Shown one piece after another: positions 1-7,773 of a DNA stretch of 11,240 nt. The stretch comes from an uncultured Peptoniphilus sp. (GTDB taxonomy: Bacteria > Bacillota > Clostridia > Tissierellales > Peptoniphilaceae), in contig CAMYEJ010000037.1 in the NCBI GenBank assembly GCA_947254665.1, positions 1 through 11,240 of the forward strand, in the 5' to 3' direction. Position numbers and translations under genes: made by a program. The notes beneath the pieces are model-generated. The model was not told where the DNA came from, searched no databases, and saw only the letters and a program-made list of their open reading frames with translations. Numbering within the stretch: position 1 is the first letter of the stretch; each line of letters begins with the position of its first letter.

Positions 1-1703
1 CTATCTAATTTTTCCAATTTTGATAGAGTCAATTTTAAATCTTCTTGTAGCTTACTCTTTATTATCGTCTTTGCAAGTTCTTCTATGATTCTATCTGGAT
101 ATTCGTGGGAGACTTCGATTTCTTTTATGATTCTGTAGGAAGTCTCTGTGATTTTGCCACTTTCTTTTAAATCTTCAAGCGGATCTTTTACACTTTTTTC
201 ATAGGCTTCTTCCAAAGATTTTATGACCTCTACTTCATTTTTTTCGAGGTATTCTTCTAAGTTTAAGTACTTTTTAATTATCTTTAGATAATTTTCTTCA
301 GCTGCTGCATAAGCCATAAGTTGGTATTTTGATTTTTTAAATCCGTTTTGTATATTTTTTGCTACTGGCTTTGTGGATTGTCTATTATTTTTTAAATTAT
401 ATTCCCTATTTCTTTCTCTCTTGTCTTCGTAGTTTTGTTTGTTTCTATTGATATAATTTATGATTGCAGATCTCGTGACTTTGTAATCTTTTGAGAGTCT
501 ATCGATTTCAAGATCCCTTTCAATAGGATTTTTTATTGTAGCGACGAGTTTTGCTGATTCAACCAAGAATCCCGTCATCCCTTCTGTGGTATTGATGTCG
601 AAGTTTTTCTTTAAATCTTCAATCAAGTATTCAAAATAGTTTGTCGCTTCAGATAGGGTCACTTCAAAGTTAAATGCACCATATTTTTTTAAATATTCAT
701 CTGGATCAAGTCCTTCAGGAAGTCTTATAATCTTTGGATTTACTCCAACGGATCTCAAAATCCCGATAGCACGTTTCGTCGCTCTTATACCAGCCTCATC
801 TCCGTCGTAGCAAATGTATACATCTTTGCCGAATTTTTTTACAAGTTCTGCCTGTTCTGGAGTAAGTGCTGTACCTAGACTTGCTACACTATACTTTATA
901 CCACTTTTGTAGAGAGAAATAACATCCATGTAGCCTTCTACGAGAATAATTCTACTTCTATCCAAATTTTTTACAATATTTTGGTTGTAGAGATTTCTTC
1001 CTTTATGAAAGACAACTGTATCTGTGCTATTTAAATATTTTGGCATGGAATCGTCCATAACTCTTCCACCAAAGGCGATTACCCTTCGTCTTAAATCGAT
1101 TATTGGAAACATAATTCGATTTCTAAATCTATCGAAGTACTTTCCATTTTGTGATTTAGACACCAGGTTGTACTCTACTAATTCCTCTTCGTTATATCCG
1201 TTGGACTTCATATAGTTAAGCAAATTGTTCCAGCTATCTTCTGCAAAGCCAAGTCCATAGGCAGTAATAACATCGGGTCCAATTTCTCTTCTCTCTAAAT
1301 ATTCAAGCGCCATCTTATTATTCTTTAGATTTTGCATATAAAATTTTGCGGCAAGCACATTGGCTTCGTAGCATCTCGTAATTTTATCTAGTTTCTTTTT
1401 ATCTACTTTTTCTTCGCTCAGCTCAATGTTATATTTTTCAGCCAAGAATTTTACCGCTTCTATAAAAGATAAATGCTCAATCTTCATAATAAATGTGATT
1501 ACATCGCCGCCGGCACTGCAACCAAAACATTTAAATATTTGCTTCGATTCTGATACAGAAAATGAAGGGGTTTTTTCAGAATGAAAAGGGCACAATCCCA
1601 TGTAGTTTGAGCCCTTTTTCTTTAAATCTACATATTCACTTATTACATCTACGATACTTGATTTTTGACGTATTTCATCCAAAACTCTGTCGTCAATTCT
1701 CAT
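1..1703 (-). CDS. dnaG: DNA primase DnaG (3' end cut by window edge)
   Basis: DnaG makes the short RNA primers that DNA polymerase III extends at the replication fork, working with the DnaB/DnaC-type replicative helicase. From the ATG at 1703 the frame is open for 567 codons to the left edge with no stop, so only the last few residues are missing (the family is about 600 residues). Near the N-terminus is the CHC2 zinc-binding domain with Cys38, His41, Cys59 and Cys62 (CPFH...CFGC). The TOPRIM catalytic core follows, with EGYMD at 256-260 and DGDEAG at 300-305 supplying the metal-binding acidic residues. A charged linker near 415-440 (RERNREYNLKNN region) leads into a helical C-terminal helicase-binding domain. 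The start lies inside the end of dgt (11-base overlap) and has only a weak upstream GGATGGG/AAGAG site, which suggests translational coupling. In related Firmicutes dnaG is followed by rpoD/sigA, probably just outside the window. Identity is certain; the exact start is very likely because the zinc domain begins soon after it. Confidence 0.97.
   Translation of the reverse strand, partial: MRIDDRVLDEIRQKSSIVDVISEYVDLKKKGSNYMGLCPFHSEKTPSFSVSESKQIFKCFGCSAGGDVITFIMKIEHLSFIEAVKFLAEKYNIELSEEKVDKKKLDKITRCYEANVLAAKFYMQNLKNNKMALEYLERREIGPDVITAYGLGFAEDSWNNLLNYMKSNGYNEEELVEYNLVSKSQNGKYFDRFRNRIMFPIIDLRRRVIAFGGRVMDDSMPKYLNSTDTVVFHKGRNLYNQNIVKNLDRSRIILVEGYMDVISLYKSGIKYSVASLGTALTPEQAELVKKFGKDVYICYDGDEAGIRATKRAIGILRSVGVNPKIIRLPEGLDPDEYLKKYGAFNFEVTLSEATNYFEYLIEDLKKNFDINTTEGMTGFLVESAKLVATIKNPIERDLEIDRLSKDYKVTRSAIINYINRNKQNYEDKRERNREYNLKNNRQSTKPVAKNIQNGFKKSKYQLMAYAAAEENYLKIIKKYLNLEEYLEKNEVEVIKSLEEAYEKSVKDPLEDLKESGKITETSYRIIKEIEVSHEYPDRIIEELAKTIIKSKLQEDLKLTLSKLEKLD
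1584..1618 (-). repeat. Inverted repeat inside the 5' part of dnaG
   Basis: AAAAGGGC (1584-1591) is exactly complementary to GCCCTTTT (1611-1618), with 19 bases between the arms. In the mRNA it would form an 8-bp stem around codons 29-40 of dnaG, the region encoding the first zinc ligands (CPFH). The downstream arm ends in four U residues, which faintly resembles an intrinsic terminator. The arms also simply encode Lys-Lys-Gly and Cys-Pro-Phe, so coincidence is likely and any function is unproven. Confidence 0.3.
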
Positions 1704-2715
1704 CTCTTGTATCCCATCCTTTAGGAATGCATATCTCTCTAAACACATGGATTGCAAAGGTATCCGTCATGCCCGCAATATAGTCTGCCACTATTTCGTC
1801 CTCTGTGTGTTCAATATTTTCATACAAACTTAGATGTTCTTTCGGTATTCTATATAAATCTTCTTTGTAAAAATTGTAGAGATATGTAAGTATTCTATCC
1901 ACTTTCGTATCTTCTACTTTTACATTTTTATCCAGGTAGACCCTATCAAACATAAATTTTCTAAGATTCATAGTTGCTTCATAAACTTCCGGCTCCATTT
2001 CAATTATTTCTTCGCCATAGGATTTATTTATGATTGAACTTATCATGGTGCCGATTCTAGCTGAATGGGTTCTACCGAGTATTTCTATTTCTTCTTTTGG
2101 AAGGTCTTCTTCTTTTAAAATTCCAGCTCTAATAGCGTCGTCTATATCGTGGTTGATGTAGGCGATTCTATCTGCGAACTTAATTATTTTTCCTTCCAAG
2201 GTGGATGCCATTCTATCTCCTGTGTGATGAAGGATTCCATCTAGCACATCTTCCGTTAAATTTAGTCCTCTTCTCTTCTCTCCTGTTTCAAGAAAATCCA
2301 CCACTCTTATGGATTGTTCATTGTGGCGGAATCCACCTGGTTTAAGTCTATTTAAAACAGTCTCGCCACTATGACCGAAAGGAGTATGTCCAAGGTCGTG
2401 GCCCAAGGCTATCGCTTCTACCAAATCTTCATTTAATTCCAGTGCCCTTGCAATGGTCCTTGCAATCTGTTGCACTTCCAATGTGTGGGTGAGCCTGGTT
2501 CTAAAGTGGTCTCTGCCCGGACTGATAAAGACCTGGGTCTTGTGTTTTAATCTTCTAAAAGATTTTGAATGGATGATTCTATCCCTATCCCTTTGGTAGC
2601 TGGTTCTGATTTTGCAATCTTCTTCATCGTACTTTCTCTTTGCATCCCTTGCATGGCATGCGTAGGGTTTTAAAATTTTATCTTCAAGAATCTCCCTATT
2701 TTCTCTTATATTCAT
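1693..2715 (-). CDS. dgt: dGTPase-like HD-domain dNTP triphosphohydrolase
   Basis: This 340-residue protein belongs to the Dgt family, which hydrolyses dNTPs to the deoxynucleoside and triphosphate and so shapes the dNTP pool. The N-terminal stretch YQRDRDRIIHSKSFRRLKHK (40-59) is a family signature. The HD metal site is visible as His77 (RLTHTLEV), His106-Asp107 (GHDLGHTPFGH) and a downstream Asp182 (KFADRIAY). Additional His110 and His115 are typical of the family's active site. The length matches the shorter Dgt-like class rather than the roughly 500-residue E. coli enzyme, so substrate preference (dGTP only, or several dNTPs with allosteric activation) cannot be told. Its ATG overlaps the stop of the upstream gene in an ATGA, with a weak TAGGA site 3 bases before it. 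Its 3' end overlaps the start of dnaG. The placement next to primase fits a role in replication nucleotide balance, but that is inference. Confidence 0.92.
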   Translation of the reverse strand: MNIRENREILEDKILKPYACHARDAKRKYDEEDCKIRTSYQRDRDRIIHSKSFRRLKHKTQVFISPGRDHFRTRLTHTLEVQQIARTIARALELNEDLVEAIALGHDLGHTPFGHSGETVLNRLKPGGFRHNEQSIRVVDFLETGEKRRGLNLTEDVLDGILHHTGDRMASTLEGKIIKFADRIAYINHDIDDAIRAGILKEEDLPKEEIEILGRTHSARIGTMISSIINKSYGEEIIEMEPEVYEATMNLRKFMFDRVYLDKNVKVEDTKVDRILTYLYNFYKEDLYRIPKEHLSLYENIEHTEDEIVADYIAGMTDTFAIHVFREICIPKGWDTRDEN

Positions 2716-3524
2716 AGTCCTACACTTTTCATATGATCCAAGACGATCTCTGCGGTTTCTTCTATTGCCTTGTCCGTCACGTCTATTACTACACAGCCAA
2801 GTTTTCTCATGACTTCATCTGCATACATGAGCTCTTCTCTGATTCTTTCTATATCAGCATATTTTGCGCCTTGAGAAAGTCCCAGTGATCTAAGCCTTTC
2901 TTCTCTTATTGAAATAAGTTTTCTCGGTCTACATGTAAGTCCGATTACTCTATTTACATCCTTGTCATAAACTTCTTGTGGCACCGGTACTTCTGGAACC
3001 AATGGAATGTTTGCGACTTTGTAATTCTTATTTGCAAGGTACATTGAAAGCGGAGTTTTAGAAGTTCTAGAGATACCTACTAGGCATATGTCAGCCTTCT
3101 TAGCTCCTCTTGGATCCTTTCCGTCATCATACTTAACCGCAAATTCAATTGCCTCCACTTTTTTGAAGTAATTTTCGTCAAGACGCCTTATTAGTCCAGG
3201 TTCTCTAAGTGGAGGATGTCCCAATGCCTTTTCAAATTCATAGAGTGGCTCTCCCATTACATCTATAAGATGGATGCCGAGTTCCTTTCCCTTCATTTGA
3301 ATGTAGTCCCTAGTTTCTTGAACTACATTGGTATACACAACCACCGCTTTTTTACATCTGGAAGCCATCTCCATAATTGGTTTTATCTGTTCGACGCTAT
3401 TGTGGTATGGAAATCTTCTGATTTCATAGTCTGTAGCTTCAAACTGTTTTACAGATGCTTTCGCTATTAATTCTCCTGTCTCTCCAACTGAGTCGGAGAT
3501 TACGAATATTGAAATATTAGGCAT
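2712..3524 (-). CDS. PPDK/PEP-synthase regulatory protein (bifunctional kinase-phosphotransferase, DUF299/YqfL family)
   Basis: Members of this family phosphorylate a threonine next to the catalytic histidine of pyruvate phosphate dikinase (PPDK) or PEP synthase, using ADP. They also reverse this by phosphorolysis with inorganic phosphate, so they switch the pyruvate/PEP enzyme off and on. The 270-residue length is typical. The N-terminus ISIFVISDSVGETGELIAKA (4-23) is the conserved opening. The P-loop GISRTSKTPLS (150-160) is the nucleotide-binding signature, followed by the conserved NIPLVPEVPVP (172-182) and GLTCRPRKL (195-203). A good ribosome site (AAGGAAG) lies inside the last codons of the CcpN-like gene and there is one base between the two genes. 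The same pair (ccpN-yqfL) sits after glyS in Bacillus. In anaerobes the target is more often PPDK than PEP synthase, but no target gene is in the window, so the precise substrate is inferred. Confidence 0.93.
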   Translation of the reverse strand: MPNISIFVISDSVGETGELIAKASVKQFEATDYEIRRFPYHNSVEQIKPIMEMASRCKKAVVVYTNVVQETRDYIQMKGKELGIHLIDVMGEPLYEFEKALGHPPLREPGLIRRLDENYFKKVEAIEFAVKYDDGKDPRGAKKADICLVGISRTSKTPLSMYLANKNYKVANIPLVPEVPVPQEVYDKDVNRVIGLTCRPRKLISIREERLRSLGLSQGAKYADIERIREELMYADEVMRKLGCVVIDVTDKAIEETAEIVLDHMKSVGL

Positions 3525-3525
3525 A

Positions 3526-4143
3526 TTAATCTTCCTTAGTCTTAGATAATTCTATAAATACATTTAGTGCGTTGGTCTTTGTCCATCTTCCAACTACTTT
3601 TAAATGTTGATTTATAACTGGTATAGCATCTACATCATGATCATATAGGATTTGAGCCGCTTCTTTCACCGTTGCCCTAGGACTTACGGTAAACACATTT
3701 GGCATTCTGGTCATGATCACTGAAACTGGAGTGGTTTCTATGTCCATCTTCGTCATGGTGGCTCTTAGTAAATCTTTTCTGCTTACTACGCCGATTAATT
3801 TTGATTTGCTCGTTACAAATATAGTTCCGATATCTGATGCAAATAGTTCTACTATCGCATCGTTTATGCTATCTTCTTCATCTAAAATTGCTGAGGTAGA
3901 CATATAATCCTTTACCAACATCTTTTGAAGTTTATTGTTTATAGATTGGGTGTCCACATCTCCTCTGAAGTAATATCCATACTTAGGTCTCGCACCCAAA
4001 ATATTTAACATTACAAGGATGGAAAGATCAGGTCTTATGGTCGCCCTTGAAAGTCCCAATCTTTCAGCAATTTCATCGCCTATTATAGGTTCTCCCTCTT
4101 TTACTATTTCAATTATTTCTTCTTGTCTTTTGGTTAGTTCCAT
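3526..4143 (-). CDS. CcpN-like transcriptional regulator: HTH plus two CBS domains
   Basis: This 205-residue cytoplasmic DNA-binding regulator has an N-terminal winged-helix-like HTH (about 3-60; recognition segment LSRATIRPDLSILVML at 31-46, followed by the GARPKYGYYF wing). Two CBS repeats follow, about 75-130 (VKDYMSTSAIL...LIGVVSRKDLLRA) and 138-198 (PVSVIMTRMPNVFTVS...VVGRWTKTNAL). CBS pairs usually bind adenine nucleotides. In Bacillus subtilis CcpN represses gluconeogenic genes (gapB, pckA) and is encoded beside yqfL and glyS as here, so family and context agree. The direct targets in this organism are unknown; a plausible one is the gene for PPDK, because the next gene encodes its modifying enzyme. 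It starts two bases after the glyS stop with an AAGGAA site about 7 bases before the ATG. The ccpN symbol is not assigned because target conservation cannot be seen. Confidence 0.9.
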   Translation of the reverse strand: MELTKRQEEIIEIVKEGEPIIGDEIAERLGLSRATIRPDLSILVMLNILGARPKYGYYFRGDVDTQSINNKLQKMLVKDYMSTSAILDEEDSINDAIVELFASDIGTIFVTSKSKLIGVVSRKDLLRATMTKMDIETTPVSVIMTRMPNVFTVSPRATVKEAAQILYDHDVDAIPVINQHLKVVGRWTKTNALNVFIELSKTKED

Positions 4144-4145
4144 AT

Positions 4146-6212
4146 TTATTCCTTAATAGATTCTATACTCACTACTCTTTCTACAAGACTATCAATTAAA
4201 TGTAGTAGTGCTAAACGGTTATTTCTTATGTTTTGATCATCTACAAGCACCATGCAGCTATCGAAGAATTTGTCGATAAATGGTACTAATGGATTTAAAG
4301 CAAGCAATGCTTCTTCATATTTCTTGTCGTTTATCGAGGTTTCTACATCTGGTCTTATGGATTCAAATCTATTATAGAGTTCTTTTTCTGAAGGATCTTC
4401 AAATCTTTCTTCAGCTACTTCCCCTTCTTCATACTTGGTTGCAAGATTGTGAACTCTAGTTAATGCGTCTACAAGTTCTGTTCTATCAACTTTAAAGAAT
4501 TCATTTAGTTTTATCGCTTTGTCAATGGTTTCAATTACGGTTCCATCGGAGGCAATTACACCTTGGATGATGTCGTATCTGATATTCATATCTTCAAGAA
4601 TATTTTTAATTCTTGCTCTAAAATAATCTAAGATCTTTTCTTTAACTTCTTCATAGTTAAAGGTTAGATTATTTTCTTGAACATAGGTGTATAGAGCGTG
4701 GTCAATTATATCACTTAGAGATAGATCCCAGTTCTTATCCTTTAGTATATTTATAACTCCAATTGAAAGTCTTCTTAGGGCAAATGGGTCTTGTGATCCT
4801 GTTGGAATTAAACCTATTGCAAATAATCCTACTATTGTGTCAATTTTGTCTGCTAGGGCAAGGATTGAACCGATAGTTGTCTCTGGAAGTTCATCTCCTG
4901 CAAATCTTGGTAAGTATTGTTCGAAGATTGCTTGGCTTACTAGAGGTTTTTCTCCTTGAAGTTTTGAATAGATTGATCCGATAGTTCCTTGAAGTTCTGT
5001 AAATTCTGTAACCATCTTGGTAGTTAAATCTGCTTTAGAAAGTTCTGCCGCTCTCTTTAAATCTACTAGAGATTCGTCTGCAACTTCTAATTTTTCTCCG
5101 ATTTCACGAGAAAGTTTATCTATTCTTAGAGATTTGTCATACATTGTGCCAAGTTTATCTTGGAACATAAGTCCCTTTAAGTTTTCATTTAGATCTTCTA
5201 GTTTGGTCTTTATGTCTTCGTTGTAGAAGAATTTTGCATCCTCAAGTCTAGCTCCTAGGACTTTTTCATTTCCTTTAGAAACTATTTCTTTTTTGTAATC
5301 AGTTCCGTTTCTAACTGTTATGAAGTACGGAAGTAGATCTCCATCTTCGTTATATACAGGGATGTAGCGAAGGTGATCTCTCATTGGTGTGGTTATTACT
5401 TCCGCTGGAAGTTCTAGATATTCTTCTTTTACATTTCCAGTAATAGGAGTTGGATATTCGTTGATATAGGTAAGTTCATCTAATAGATCCTTGTCTTCTT
5501 TTATTTCTCCACCGAGAGCTTTCGCTTCCTTCTTTGCATTTATTTTTATAATTTCAAGTCTCTTCTTTTGATCTAGGATTACATAGTTTTCTTCAAGAAG
5601 TTTTTCGTAGTTGTCCACATGGTCTATTTCGATATGAGAGCTTCCTAAGAATCTATGACCTTTCGTTACATTGCCAACTGGTATGCCTTCGAAAGGAAAT
5701 TCTACAACTTCACTATCTAGCATGCTGACAATCCATCTTATAGGTCTTGCGAATTTAAGATTCTTACCGCCCCATTTCATATTCTTAGGGAAGGTTATAC
5801 CTTTAATTAGGCTTGGGATTTCAACCTTTAGAATTTCTTCTGACTTTTCACCTTTTTTGTGAACTTGTCCATACACATATTCGGTTCCCTTTAAGTCTTT
5901 TATTTCTATATCTTCAAGTTTTAAATTTTTAGATTTTAAGAATCCTTCAAGTGGTTTTGTAGGGTTTCCATCTTCATCAAAGGCGATCTTCTTTGCAGGA
6001 CCCTTTACTTCTTCATTAATATCTCTTTGGAATTCTTCTATGCCATCTATAAAAAGAGTGAGTCTTCTAGGTGTTGCATAGGTTCTTATATCTTTATAAT
6101 CGATTAGATTGTCTTTTAAAAATTTATCTGCCTTATCTCTTATTTGAATGAGTGCAAGGTCTACATATCTTGCTGGCAACTCTTCCATTCCAATTTCAAG
6201 TAAATAATTCAT
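4146..6212 (-). CDS. glyS: Glycyl-tRNA synthetase beta subunit
   Basis: This is the 688-residue beta chain of the bacterial alpha2beta2 glycyl-tRNA synthetase. It binds and positions tRNA-Gly while the alpha chain performs aminoacylation. Length is normal for the family. Recognisable blocks are the N-terminal LLEIGMEELPARY (4-16), ATPRRL (46-51), FPKNMKWG (141-148), RPIRWIVSMLD (156-166), the HD-like domain segment AAELSKADLTTKMVTEFTELQG (from 388), GSQDPFALRR (472-481), and a C-terminal DALR-type anticodon-binding domain. That last domain has ALTRVHNLA (583-591) and the terminal FFDSCMVLVDD (649-659) and RNNRLALLHLI (663-673) motifs. The start codon shares one base with the glyQ stop (TAATG) and has an AGAGGTG ribosome site, so the two subunits should be made together. 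No frameshift or missing block is seen. Confidence 0.98.
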   Translation of the reverse strand: MNYLLEIGMEELPARYVDLALIQIRDKADKFLKDNLIDYKDIRTYATPRRLTLFIDGIEEFQRDINEEVKGPAKKIAFDEDGNPTKPLEGFLKSKNLKLEDIEIKDLKGTEYVYGQVHKKGEKSEEILKVEIPSLIKGITFPKNMKWGGKNLKFARPIRWIVSMLDSEVVEFPFEGIPVGNVTKGHRFLGSSHIEIDHVDNYEKLLEENYVILDQKKRLEIIKINAKKEAKALGGEIKEDKDLLDELTYINEYPTPITGNVKEEYLELPAEVITTPMRDHLRYIPVYNEDGDLLPYFITVRNGTDYKKEIVSKGNEKVLGARLEDAKFFYNEDIKTKLEDLNENLKGLMFQDKLGTMYDKSLRIDKLSREIGEKLEVADESLVDLKRAAELSKADLTTKMVTEFTELQGTIGSIYSKLQGEKPLVSQAIFEQYLPRFAGDELPETTIGSILALADKIDTIVGLFAIGLIPTGSQDPFALRRLSIGVINILKDKNWDLSLSDIIDHALYTYVQENNLTFNYEEVKEKILDYFRARIKNILEDMNIRYDIIQGVIASDGTVIETIDKAIKLNEFFKVDRTELVDALTRVHNLATKYEEGEVAEERFEDPSEKELYNRFESIRPDVETSINDKKYEEALLALNPLVPFIDKFFDSCMVLVDDQNIRNNRLALLHLIDSLVERVVSIESIKE

Positions 6213-7090
6213 TATTTGTCACCTCTGTTTAAAAGCGGATAGCCAAGTTCTTCTCTTTGTTTCAAAAATGTTTCCGCAACTTTTCTTGCCCTATTTCTAA
6301 CTCTTGCGATATAGGATGTTCTTTCTGATACTGAAAGTGCTCCTCTTGAGTCAAGAAGGTTAAAAGTGTGTGAGCATTTAAGTGTGTAGTCATATGCTGG
6401 TAGCACAAGTCCTAGCTCAATTATTCTTTCAGATTCTTTTTCATATACGTCGAAGAGATGTTTAAGCATATCTACATCCGCATCTTCAAATCCGTACTTG
6501 GATTGTTCGTACTCTGCCATTTTGAAAATATCGCCGTACTTGATATTTTCATTCCATTGAATATCATAAACTGAGTCCACATTTTGTAAGTACATTGCAA
6601 TTCTTTCAAGACCATAGGTAAGCTCTGCTGATTCAAGATCACAGTTTATTCCTCCTACTTGTTGGAAGTAGGTAAATTGTGTAACTTCCATTCCGTCAAG
6701 CCATACTTCCCAACCAAGTCCCCATGCTCCAAGGGTAGGTGATTCCCAGTTGTCTTCTACGAATCTAATGTCATGGATGCTGGTGTCGATTCCTATTGCT
6801 TCAAGGGATCCAAGATATTGTTCTTGTACATCTTCTGGAGATGGTTTTAAGATTACTTGTAGTTGGTGATGTTGATATAGTCTATTTGGATTTTCTCCAT
6901 ATCTTCCGTCTGCTGGTCTTCTAGATGGTTCTACGTATACTGTTCTCCATGGTTCTGGTCCAAGGGATCTTAAAAATGTGTGAGGGTTCATAGTTCCTGC
7001 GCCTTTTTCTATGTCGTAAGGCTCCATTATGATTGCTCCTCTTTCCATCCAGTAGCTTGTCAAATTCTTAATTAAATCTTGAAAATACAT
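6212..7090 (-). CDS. glyQ: Glycyl-tRNA synthetase alpha subunit
   Basis: This is the catalytic alpha chain (292 residues, normal length) of bacterial heterotetrameric glycyl-tRNA synthetase, which activates glycine with ATP and charges tRNA-Gly. Class II synthetase signatures are clear: motif 2 in [20 protein letters not shown] (54-73) followed by [12 protein letters not shown] (74-85), and motif 3 in [13 protein letters not shown] (157-169). The family blocks [24 protein letters not shown] (121-144) and [26 protein letters not shown] (from 240) are also present. A strong GGGAGGA ribosome site precedes the ATG, which shares a base with the recO stop (TAATG). Many Firmicutes place a glycine T-box leader before glyQS; here there is no space for one because glyQ abuts recO. 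Confidence 0.98.
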   Translation of the reverse strand: MYFQDLIKNLTSYWMERGAIIMEPYDIEKGAGTMNPHTFLRSLGPEPWRTVYVEPSRRPADGRYGENPNRLYQHHQLQVILKPSPEDVQEQYLGSLEAIGIDTSIHDIRFVEDNWESPTLGAWGLGWEVWLDGMEVTQFTYFQQVGGINCDLESAELTYGLERIAMYLQNVDSVYDIQWNENIKYGDIFKMAEYEQSKYGFEDADVDMLKHLFDVYEKESERIIELGLVLPAYDYTLKCSHTFNLLDSRGALSVSERTSYIARVRNRARKVAETFLKQREELGYPLLNRGDK

Positions 7091-7773
7091 TATTCCTCCC
7101 TAATTAACTCCAATGAGTTTATTTGTCTTAAATCTAGACAGTATTTTACATATTCTATAATTATGTGAAAGATCTTCCTTTCGAAATCTTTCTTTTGAAA
7201 CTCAAATTCTAAATCTTTGTACATCAAGAGATTTAGATATTCTACTTCTTCGTCATTTAATTCATAGTACTTGGAAGAATTCTCTAAGGTCGGTGAAAGT
7301 CCTCCACCATCTACTAAAAAGTATTTTCCATTCATGGACGGTCTAAAACCTATAAAGGAAATATATTTTAGTAGAAGCTGCATGGTTCTCACCCTCGCAG
7401 TAGAATCTTCCAGTGTTTCTAAGTATTTTTTTAAAAGTAGGTAAGCATTCTTATTTTCGATCTCTTCCATATTGCTTTTTAAGTAGATTTCTAAAACTAA
7501 ATTGGCATATGAAAGTTTTACAAGGCTCTGTCTTAGGTGCAAGTTTGAAGATATTATATTTGCACTCTTAATATAGTAGAAGACCCCTGATTTTGAAATG
7601 GTATATTCATTTACAAAGAACACCTGGGAAGAGCTTGTGACTTTTGAACTTCTCTTCAGCGCTCCCTTTGCATAAATGGTCACTAGACCCACATCAAGGG
7701 TATACACTTTTAAAGCTTTAGAGCTTTCTCCAGCGTTTCTCTCAGATAGAACTATACCTTCTGTCCTAATCAT
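7090..7773 (-). CDS. recO: DNA repair protein RecO (zinc-finger cysteines absent)
   Basis: RecO binds single-stranded DNA and SSB and, with RecR/RecF, loads RecA onto gaps. The N-terminal OB-fold is recognisable: [20 protein letters not shown] at 2-21, then [15 protein letters not shown] at 30-44. It is followed by the helical C-terminal domain with the family pattern [18 protein letters not shown] (133-150) and FLVDGGGLS (152-160). Most Firmicutes RecO proteins carry a four-cysteine zinc site around this second stretch; here there is only one cysteine in the whole protein (Cys212), and the site region reads [20 protein letters not shown]. At 227 residues it is somewhat short. The loss looks like a lineage-specific change rather than decay because the reading frame and domains are intact. 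Its start overlaps the era stop as ATGA, with AGGA about 11 bases upstream. Identity is supported both by sequence pattern and by the era-recO-glyQ gene order. Confidence 0.9.
   Translation of the reverse strand: MIRTEGIVLSERNAGESSKALKVYTLDVGLVTIYAKGALKRSSKVTSSSQVFFVNEYTISKSGVFYYIKSANIISSNLHLRQSLVKLSYANLVLEIYLKSNMEEIENKNAYLLLKKYLETLEDSTARVRTMQLLLKYISFIGFRPSMNGKYFLVDGGGLSPTLENSSKYYELNDEEVEYLNLLMYKDLEFEFQKKDFERKIFHIIIEYVKYCLDLRQINSLELIREE

Noticed and set aside
3637..3644. Palindrome ATGATCAT as a possible operator
   Set aside because: It lies inside the second CBS repeat of the CcpN-like gene where it encodes part of the Asp-His-Asp-Val stretch; a lone 8-base palindrome in AT-rich coding DNA is expected by chance.
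4146..7090. Possible frameshift or split in glycyl-tRNA synthetase because two reading frames are used
   Set aside because: The two frames correspond to the normal separate alpha (292 residues) and beta (688 residues) subunits, both of full length.
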